DNA of 10,713 bases, taken from positions 1 to 10,713 of the forward strand of contig JBCKUK010000041.1 of the NCBI GenBank assembly GCA_038924905.1. The letters are read 5' to 3'. A program made the position numbers and the translations under genes. The stretch comes from JBCKUK01 sp038924905 (lineage in GTDB: Bacteria > Pseudomonadota > Gammaproteobacteria > Burkholderiales > Methylophilaceae). The stretch's first letter is position 1; each line of letters begins with the position of its first letter. The notes beneath the pieces were generated by a model that did not search any database, was not told where the DNA came from, and saw nothing but the letters and a program-made list of their open reading frames with translations. Below are positions 4,838-10,713 of this stretch, one piece after another.

Positions 4838-6430
4838 TCACACCCTGCCCCTGGATGACAGCCCCACAATCCACTGTTGCATCATGTGCAAAAAATTTGC
4901 CATCGTCCAATATAAAACCATCCCTGCCGGAAACGTATAGAAAAGGACAAAAAAGCTAACCGTCATCAGTAACATAGGCCATAGTTGACGTTTTTCAACA
5001 TCCCCATCAGACGTTGGCGGTGCCGACATCACCATCATCAAAAAGGTGCTTAGCGCCATCAAAACCGGCAGCAAATTGAAATAAGACCCCAGTAGTGGAA
5101 CTTCAAAACCCAAAGCAAACAACCTGTCTGGCTCGGCTAGAGTATCTATCCAAAGAAACGAAGCTTCACGTAACTCGAACACCTGACCCAATACATTGAA
5201 CAGCGCGACAAAGATAGGGATTTGTAACAAAATCATAAGTAGCGGTTTGAGTCCCGCCAGAGGACTAACACCATGCTGCTCGTAAAGTTGCAGAATTCGT
5301 TCGCTTTGTTCACCCCCTTTGTAGTTCTTTTTTATTTCGGTCAACTCTGGCTTCATGGCCTTTTGCACAGCCATAAAAACCAGATGACTTTTTAATGACC
5401 GTTGCGCCAGCGGATACATGAGCAGCCGCACACCTACCGCAAGAACAATGATTGCCAATCCCCAACTGGGAATCAAACCATGGAGAAACCCCAGCATCCC
5501 AAGTAAAGCAAAGCTCAGACTACGCATCCATTGCCACAACTCTGGAAACAACAGCTCAGAAAAATCATAACCCTCGCCAACGAGTGCATCTTTGGATTTT
5601 GGGCCAGCATAGACTAGATAACTGCGCTCAATTTTTCCTCCGGGCAGAAGAGTTCTCGGCTCAAACTCCAAGACTAATTTTGGCAAATAACGCTGGGGCA
5701 GACCCACCGATTCGCTCCCTGGGTAGACTCGCACTCGATCCAATGTTTGCTGCCCCTCAGGCATCAGAAGCAAGGCAAAATAACGGCTCTGAAGTCCCGC
5801 CCAGCTAGCCGAATTTACATCATACACACCGTCCGCTGCATCCTTGTCAAAAGGAAAACGCTGAAGTCCCTTTTCTCTCGAATAAATAACGGGCTCCACA
5901 TACGAATAGAGGGTATCCGCTATGCCGAACCCCGCGACGGGATACTCGCCCAAGCCCGGTCCAAGTTGCAATCCGAGGCCATGGTTTAATACTAACGGCG
6001 AGGAGGAGTGATTGATAAATTCCAGACCAAGTTTAAATCTGCGCTGACCCGATAATGTCTCAAGGCGCTTTCTCAACTCCAAGCGACCATCCCGGCTCAT
6101 TATGGAAGTAACCAAGCCTGCCTCTTCTACCTCTTGGCGCAGAGTATTCTGATCCCAATCTACGCCTTGAATGGAAAAATGTCGGCTAAGCGTTTCATTC
6201 TTGCTGCGCGTCACCAGTGAGACCCATTCGGGCGTGGCGCTGTGTGAGTCATTTCCTATATTGACAGCCAAACCTTCGACATAGGTTCCGTCAACAGCGG
6301 CCTGCACGCGCATCAGCCCATCTTGCAACGTAAGCCCACCCGCAAAAGCAGACGAAATCGGGGCAAAAAACGACAGGCACCATAACAACGAAAATGTCCT
6401 ATGCAGCAAAACACTCAGGTCAAGGCGCAT
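4838..6430 (-). CDS. yidC: YidC/Oxa1-family membrane insertase, likely polysaccharide-locus paralog
   Basis: The protein has 530 aa from the ATG at 6430 and full YidC architecture. Residues 1-30 form a signal peptide or first membrane segment ending SSAFA. A periplasmic beta-rich domain spans about 31-295, and the Oxa1 core about 300-522. In the core, Arg335 (VGVRLLMYPL) corresponds to the conserved groove arginine, followed by a basic cytoplasmic hairpin (KPELTEIKKNYKGG), LYEQHGVSPLAGLKPLL, LQIPIFVALF and FPAGMVLYWTMAN. These enzymes insert and fold membrane proteins. The housekeeping copy normally lies beside rnpA, yidD and mnmE; here the neighbours are polysaccharide genes, so a second, dedicated copy is inferred. 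An in-frame TTG at 6472 with AGGA upstream would add 14 hydrophilic residues; the ATG gives a better signal peptide but has a weak ribosome site. Confidence 0.9.
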   Translation of the reverse strand: MRLDLSVLLHRTFSLLWCLSFFAPISSAFAGGLTLQDGLMRVQAAVDGTYVEGLAVNIGNDSHSATPEWVSLVTRSKNETLSRHFSIQGVDWDQNTLRQEVEEAGLVTSIMSRDGRLELRKRLETLSGQRRFKLGLEFINHSSSPLVLNHGLGLQLGPGLGEYPVAGFGIADTLYSYVEPVIYSREKGLQRFPFDKDAADGVYDVNSASWAGLQSRYFALLLMPEGQQTLDRVRVYPGSESVGLPQRYLPKLVLEFEPRTLLPGGKIERSYLVYAGPKSKDALVGEGYDFSELLFPELWQWMRSLSFALLGMLGFLHGLIPSWGLAIIVLAVGVRLLMYPLAQRSLKSHLVFMAVQKAMKPELTEIKKNYKGGEQSERILQLYEQHGVSPLAGLKPLLMILLQIPIFVALFNVLGQVFELREASFLWIDTLAEPDRLFALGFEVPLLGSYFNLLPVLMALSTFLMMVMSAPPTSDGDVEKRQLWPMLLMTVSFFVLFYTFPAGMVLYWTMANFLHMMQQWIVGLSSRGRV

Positions 6431-6472
6431 AATTCTATCGGGGCGAATAAGTTGTGAATTATTAATCAGCAA

Positions 6473-6662
6473 ATATTCCTATAATTTTAATCTCTGGGTC
6501 AAATTCCCCGCCACTTACGGCAAATGGTTCGACCAAATACAACCAAGTAGAAGGCAGGGTCACCCCCACCCTAGCAGCCTGTCTGCTAGCCCCCTGAAAG
6601 AATGGGAACACAGCCGTCCTCACCAAGCTCGCTTGGCCGCCGCATAAGTCAAACTTTTGTTG
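6473..6662. other. 190-bp non-coding gap with small inverted repeats
   Basis: No gene was seen. Two short inverted repeats are present: CTAGCAG/CTGCTAG around CCTGT (6571-6589) and CCAAG/CTTGG around CTCG (6623-6636). Neither is followed by a T run in either direction, so I do not call a terminator. The G+C-rich stretch GGGTCACCCCCACCC (6557-6571) and the phrase GGGTCAAATTCCCCG (6496-6510) look unlike the flanking genes and could be a mobile-element scar; this is weak. Confidence 0.35.
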
Positions 6663-6914
6663 CTATTTTGGGTCATGTTCATCATGAACACTGGTTTGTT
6701 CAGGCATCTTCTCTGACTTACGGATTCCAAAAAAACGTAACAAACGATGCCAATATAATTTAGCAGTTACCGCGATTGCTGCTACAGCAGCCAGAACACC
6801 TTGCAACAAAGCGCTACCAGTACCTGGATCGAGATAAGCATAGGCATTAGTTACCAAAAGCTGGTTGACGACCAACCCTGTTAATAGGGTTGATACAATA
6901 TACATTTTCTTCAT
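6663..6914 (-). CDS. Small membrane protein with YLDPGTGS motif
   Basis: The 83-aa protein starts at ATG 6914 with GGGAG seven bases upstream. Residues 5-25 are hydrophobic and end NAYA, a good signal-peptidase site. The motif YLDPGTGS follows at 27-34. A second hydrophobic helix (about 35-52) leads into a basic, aromatic stretch KLYWHRLLRFFGIRK (52-66) and a charged tail. The layout places YLDPGTGS on the outer face of the inner membrane, with the basic segment at the cytoplasmic side. I recall proteins with this motif and length beside polysaccharide, sulfatase-like and methyltransferase genes in many bacteria, but no function is known to me. Here it lies between the methyltransferase fusion and the YidC paralog, in the same orientation. 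Gene reality is well supported; function is open. Confidence 0.85.
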   Translation of the reverse strand: MKKMYIVSTLLTGLVVNQLLVTNAYAYLDPGTGSALLQGVLAAVAAIAVTAKLYWHRLLRFFGIRKSEKMPEQTSVHDEHDPK

Positions 6915-6975
6915 TAATACTCTCCCATTGTGTAATTTTTACTAGATTATGTTCTCATATAAAGACACATAGCTG

Positions 6976-8409
6976 CTATGTCTGATTTCTCTTCATTAAG
7001 TATAGGGTTCTCTCTGATCCTTCTATTGCCTCCGCCCGCCGAATTGTAAAGTACTCACCGAAAGCTTGCTCGAAATGCTCACGGTCATAATCAATAAATA
7101 TGTCCTCACGTGATCTCAATAATCGCTGCACCTGACTATCCGTTTTTGGAACGAATTCTATAATCAAGTTACCGCTACAGAGAGCAGCAAAAAAGGAGGC
7201 TACTCGGATGAAGGGAATATTGTTCGAGACAGAAAGATGATGAATTAACGCCAGAGCCATAACACAATCAACTGGGCCCCGATCGGTTAGAGCATCGCGC
7301 TCGGTGCTATGCCAGCCCAATCCAGGACTGGGATTAGTCAAATCGAGTAATAATGGTAATAGAGAGGATTCATTTTGGTTTCGGACTTGACGATAATTAA
7401 TTTCAACTGCAGTGGGATCGATGTCAAAAGCCACTGTAGGTAAGCCACGATCAGAAGAGATACGACTAAATAATCCTATATTTGCACCTAGGTCCCATAC
7501 TTCGTTTGGATCAATTTCATCCAAGAAAGCTGCAATATATCTTCGCTTAATCTCAAAGGAACTGTCTGAATAATTTGTATCATTATAGTAATCACCCCAT
7601 TCAGTACCACCTGGTTTCCACTCGAGCTTCACGACAGTTTTGCGTAATCCGTCAAGCAAGCCCATAAGACCGACTTTACTTACTTTGCTCAACCTCAAAA
7701 CAGTTTCTGAAGGTGACTTGTGGCTGGCTGCAAAAGATTTTTGAGACCACGCATGCAAATGCAAATGCATCAGCAGCCCAAAGTTTAGCCAAGTCCTTCG
7801 TGGCAACAGTATGCTAGCCAAATCTAATGGCAAACCGTCAATCTGTGCACGCTGCAATTGCATAAGTCTTACGTCACGTTTTGCCATCACCGCTAGCGGT
7901 GCGAGGAAATGCTGGCAAAATTGTCTATAGGCCATCCACGGCTTACCTTCAATGTATGGCTCAAAGGACAACGTGTCGATGAAAATTGGGTGGCCACGAT
8001 GAAACTGCACATTATAAGCAGATGCATCTTTAAGGCACATGCCATGCTCTAAAGCAATGCGCTGTATATCGAGCGTAAGCAGCGCGGCATCCTTGAGCTG
8101 ACTAAAGCACCACTCATAGGGGTAGGAGATTAATTTTATCGGTTCAGGTTTTAATGTTCTCCATACACTACTTTCGTCCGCAACCGGGCCATCGACTTCA
8201 TCATGGGGAATGAGCATGCCCTGCTTAACCAGCGCAGCGTAAAGACCGGAATCTATAAGCATTTGATAATGCCCCTGGTAGCTCCGATTAACCTGTCGAT
8301 ATAATGCACCTTCGTGCTGAAAGATAAAACCGGAAGGATCCCTGAATGATGCTGATAGCGTCACGCAATTATTGGATTCCCCTGGAGAACTCGTCGCCCC
8401 CTGTGTCAT
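6976..8409 (-). CDS. Kinase-like domain fused to class I SAM-dependent methyltransferase
   Basis: The protein has 477 aa. The C-terminal half (about 300-475) is a class I methyltransferase: motif I is VWDLGANIGLFS (304-315), with Asp329 (FDIDP) as the probable ribose-binding acid, then LDLTNPSPGLGW (355-366) and ALALIHHL (385-392). The N-terminal half (about 20-225) contains EWCFSQLKDAALLTLD and then HGMCLKDASAYNV followed by PIFIDTLSFE. Asp128, Asn133 and Asp145 have the spacing of a protein- or sugar-kinase catalytic loop (DxxxxN) and metal-binding Asp. I see no clear Gly-rich ATP loop. Relatives I recall are annotated as NoeA-like nodulation or polysaccharide methyltransferases. No membrane segment is evident, so it is probably cytoplasmic. 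ATG at 8409 has AGAGGA eight bases upstream. The acceptor is unknown. Confidence 0.85.
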   Translation of the reverse strand: MTQGATSSPGESNNCVTLSASFRDPSGFIFQHEGALYRQVNRSYQGHYQMLIDSGLYAALVKQGMLIPHDEVDGPVADESSVWRTLKPEPIKLISYPYEWCFSQLKDAALLTLDIQRIALEHGMCLKDASAYNVQFHRGHPIFIDTLSFEPYIEGKPWMAYRQFCQHFLAPLAVMAKRDVRLMQLQRAQIDGLPLDLASILLPRRTWLNFGLLMHLHLHAWSQKSFAASHKSPSETVLRLSKVSKVGLMGLLDGLRKTVVKLEWKPGGTEWGDYYNDTNYSDSSFEIKRRYIAAFLDEIDPNEVWDLGANIGLFSRISSDRGLPTVAFDIDPTAVEINYRQVRNQNESSLLPLLLDLTNPSPGLGWHSTERDALTDRGPVDCVMALALIHHLSVSNNIPFIRVASFFAALCSGNLIIEFVPKTDSQVQRLLRSREDIFIDYDREHFEQAFGEYFTIRRAEAIEGSERTLYLMKRNQT

Positions 8410-8536
8410 TCAAATGTTCCTCTCTCTAAACTGACTAATACCATATTTCTTACAGGCCATAGTTTTTCATATTTCACGTTACGTCGTTGCTATTCAACGA
8501 GGATGGATCCATCGCCCGCTCGCGCCCATCCATATA
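8410..8536. other. 127-bp gap between the AP-superfamily gene and the methyltransferase fusion
   Basis: The gap holds the ribosome site of the methyltransferase gene, a 6-bp inverted repeat TCGTTG/CAACGA around CTATT (8484-8500), and the 12-bp palindrome GATGGATCCATC (8502-8513). There is no T run and no convincing promoter, so read-through within one operon is plausible. Confidence 0.4.
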
Positions 8537-10713
8537 CTAGCGTTTGCCATTCTTCTCAACGATCACTAACTCCTTGGCGGCTATACCCAGCTTGCGGCAA
8601 TCTGTGGAATTGCTAACTTCACAAGGGGCTGTGGGCTCGCTGATAACAAACACAATATTAAGCAGGCCATTCCCGACAACATCGGCAGGGATAGCGGCTT
8701 CGTGCCACGCCAAATCGAGCATCTGCCATGTCGCAATTTTTTTGTCGTTTACCAGAACATCGACCTGCTGTGGGGCGCCGCCTTTCGCGGGAAAAGCTTT
8801 AGCATTTAAACGGAGCAATAAATTCTTTCCTTGAGCCATCGTCGCATCAAGCGTTAATTTACTCCTGGAGCCAACCGTCCAACGATGGTTCGTCTCCGAT
8901 TCACCCCATCCTTCCATGGTGTAGTCATTCGAGCTTTCAGCCGAGGCAAAATTGATGGTCTCACCCAAGTTATAAGCTGTAGTTTTCGGCAATTTTCGCA
9001 TTCCACCTTTAGCATACTCAATATAGGAATTACTCCATGCAGAGATATCACGGACATCCCCATTTACAACATATTCATTCATTCGGGGCAAATATTTACT
9101 TTTAAATTTCCAGTATGGCGCGCTCCAGTCATAATAGAAAAATTTCCGCTCTCTCACCGACTTATCTTCCAGAACTCTGCGCTTTCCGCACCCAAATGCT
9201 GCATCATTGTCCGAAAGAATACATACCACATCGGCTAAATGCACAGGTGCATCCGAATACGAGAGCGCAGAATTGGCTGTGCTGGATTTATATAAAAAAA
9301 GCGGTCTCGATGAAGCCAGCACTCGTGAGCTAACAGAATCGGCTGTCAGCTCGTTCATACCTGTAATATCGGTTGGCAAAATCGAACGACTGCTATGATC
9401 ACCTGCAACAAGAATTTCTGCCGTGTCGTAAACTCCGAGCTGCTTGAGCCGTTCTAACTTTCTACGCAGAAGGCTTAAAACACCGCGCGACTGCAGAACA
9501 TATGACGCCCGATTATTCGGCATGTTTTTCACATAATCAAATTTCTCGTTGACCACTAAAGGCCAGTGGGCGCCAAAATAGTGATAAAATCTGAACTCAC
9601 CTTTGTTATTTGAGCGTACTTCTGCATATTTTTCAAAAGATTGCAGAAACCGCAAATCAATACCATGTCCTTTCGGCGGCAACTTGTCGGACTTCATTAA
9701 ATTGGAAACAAACCAGTTACCTTCATTGTAAAATGACGGTTTCAGTTTTGTCGGTAAAGCGCAAAAAAAGCCATGATCCAACACTAACAGTCTCTGATCA
9801 ACTAAACCTCTCCAGCTTATATCTGCCACGACGTCCATTGACGAATATTGAGATTTAATACCTGCGAACACGGGGGTATATATTGACACCAAGCTAGCAC
9901 CATAACCCTTGGAACTAAAATAGTCAGCAATATTATTAGCGGCATTGTTGGCTTTTATCCAATCCTTGACCGGAATTTCGTTCTTGTAAGACTTGCCCGT
10001 ATTCATCATGGGTACAGATGCCAGCGTAGTAGGATATCCGCCGAGTGTATTGGGATAAAAAGTAAACCCTTGCAGAAATTTAACCTCTTCAGGCCAGCGT
10101 TGCGCAATCTCATTAAAAATATCTGACTGAAATGTGTCAAGAATGATGACAATTTTATTGTTTTTCGCGTGAAAGAAAAAAGCATTGCTTGAAGTCCTAG
10201 CAACAGAATGCTTGGTTTCGTAGTCAGAAATAAACCATGAACTAATCAAGGTCAGCGCACCCAGAAGAACAACGCCCTGCGCTATCGACAGCAGCATTTT
10301 GCTTGATCGATACGCTAAAAAAATAATAGCACTGACAATAACAAACCAAACCAGTATTTCCACATTCGCGTGGACATCCCATTTGCTCCAATCAATTTTA
10401 TGGCCGTCCATTTGCCCAAACTGCCAGTTTAAAAGCTGGCTTTGCACCCAAGCGGCCACAGCAAGACCGAGCAATAGGCCTGCAAACCCCTTATATCCTG
10501 GCAACTTTCGGGCAAGGAATAGCAAGCTCAAGAGTAAAACTGAGCTGCCCAAAAACGCAATGAAAAGCAAGGGAAAAATGTCCGTCAGGGCCGCCGAATA
10601 CTCCGAATAATTGCCCAGATAGAAAGAAATTGGCGCGACCAGAATAATGACAAATGGCAGAACCACCGCCAACAAAACAGATTGCTTTACGCTGTACGGT
10701 TTGATGCAGCGAA
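8537..10713 (-). CDS. Membrane-anchored alkaline-phosphatase/sulfatase-superfamily enzyme (5' end beyond window)
   Basis: The frame is open to the window edge, with codons RCIKPYSVKQSVL preceding the Leu at 10675, so the true start lies just outside. Residue numbers count from that Leu. Four or five membrane helices occupy about 1-150, with NWQFGQMDGHKIDW (83-96) in a periplasmic loop. The catalytic domain spans about 172-500. Asp180 (IVIILDTF) is a metal ligand, and TTLASVP (216-222) carries the probable Thr nucleophile in place of the Cys/Ser of true sulfatases. HYFGAHWPL (365-373) and VAGDHSSRS (423-431) supply further metal ligands. A C-terminal domain, about 570-710, looks like a beta sandwich (GWGESETNHRW start). 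By analogy with LtaS, OpgB and EptA it may transfer phosphoglycerol or phosphoethanolamine to glycans in the periplasm; donor and acceptor are unknown. Confidence 0.85.
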   Translation of the reverse strand, partial: RCIKPYSVKQSVLLAVVLPFVIILVAPISFYLGNYSEYSAALTDIFPLLFIAFLGSSVLLLSLLFLARKLPGYKGFAGLLLGLAVAAWVQSQLLNWQFGQMDGHKIDWSKWDVHANVEILVWFVIVSAIIFLAYRSSKMLLSIAQGVVLLGALTLISSWFISDYETKHSVARTSSNAFFFHAKNNKIVIILDTFQSDIFNEIAQRWPEEVKFLQGFTFYPNTLGGYPTTLASVPMMNTGKSYKNEIPVKDWIKANNAANNIADYFSSKGYGASLVSIYTPVFAGIKSQYSSMDVVADISWRGLVDQRLLVLDHGFFCALPTKLKPSFYNEGNWFVSNLMKSDKLPPKGHGIDLRFLQSFEKYAEVRSNNKGEFRFYHYFGAHWPLVVNEKFDYVKNMPNNRASYVLQSRGVLSLLRRKLERLKQLGVYDTAEILVAGDHSSRSILPTDITGMNELTADSVSSRVLASSRPLFLYKSSTANSALSYSDAPVHLADVVCILSDNDAAFGCGKRRVLEDKSVRERKFFYYDWSAPYWKFKSKYLPRMNEYVVNGDVRDISAWSNSYIEYAKGGMRKLPKTTAYNLGETINFASAESSNDYTMEGWGESETNHRWTVGSRSKLTLDATMAQGKNLLLRLNAKAFPAKGGAPQQVDVLVNDKKIATWQMLDLAWHEAAIPADVVGNGLLNIVFVISEPTAPCEVSNSTDCRKLGIAAKELVIVEKNGKR

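Noticed and set aside
6484..6520. CTGGGTCAAATTCCCCG-type phrase as a transposon end
   Set aside because: It felt familiar from mobile-element contexts, but no partner inverted repeat or target duplication was found.
6571..6589. CTAGCAG/CTGCTAG hairpin between the YLDPGTGS gene and the YidC-like gene as a terminator
   Set aside because: The stem is only 7 bp and no T run follows on either strand.
8464..8523. A 19-codon minus-strand frame starting MDGRERAMD just after the AP-superfamily stop
   Set aside because: It is very short, has no recognisable feature or ribosome site, and overlaps the palindrome; probably chance.
1..10713. CRISPR array or toxin-antitoxin pair
   Set aside because: No regularly spaced repeats and no recognisable toxin-antitoxin gene pair were seen on either strand.

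Overview
The window looks like part of a Gram-negative proteobacterial chromosome. A betaproteobacterium is my best guess, from the style of the PrxQ peroxiredoxin and tRNA-Arg genes and the A-band-like (common polysaccharide antigen) glycosyltransferases. That taxonomic call is inference. Every protein gene lies on the minus strand; only the tRNA is on the plus strand.

Layout in order of minus-strand transcription (right to left). (1) 10713-8537: a membrane-anchored alkaline-phosphatase/sulfatase-superfamily enzyme, cut by the right window edge. (2) 8409-6976: a two-part protein with a kinase-like N-terminal half and a SAM-methyltransferase C-terminal half. (3) 6914-6663: an 83-aa membrane protein with a YLDPGTGS motif. 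(4) 6430-4838: a YidC/Oxa1-family insertase, probably a second copy because none of the usual yidC neighbours are present. (5) 4800-4463: a decayed SGNH/GDSL hydrolase gene. (6) 4466-3285: a GT4 glycosyltransferase of WbpY type. (7) 3272-3021: the last 44 codons of gmd (GDP-mannose 4,6-dehydratase), interrupted by a 112-bp MITE-like element. (8) 2986-1874: a GT4 glycosyltransferase of WbpZ type. (9) 1874-1764: a 36-aa glycine-zipper membrane peptide whose start overlaps the previous stop. After about 300 bp of repeat-rich non-coding DNA come a short RadC-family gene (1467-868), tRNA-Arg(CCU) (664-739, plus strand) and a PrxQ-type peroxiredoxin (553-20).

The region from 1764 to 10713 reads as one end of a surface-polysaccharide (O-antigen/exopolysaccharide) locus. 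The gmd tail between WbpY-like and WbpZ-like genes points to an ancestral A-band-type (GDP-D-rhamnose) cluster that was later rearranged. Genes 1-4 look like a polysaccharide modification module built around the membrane: a transferase-like enzyme facing the periplasm, a cytoplasmic kinase-like/methyltransferase fusion, a tiny membrane protein and a dedicated insertase. I propose that module as the least-described system here. The best-supported single observation is the MITE insertion. Removing 112 bp plus one copy of its 5-bp TTGAA duplication restores a continuous Gmd C-terminus ending LNHHE-stop, directly upstream of the WbpZ-like gene.
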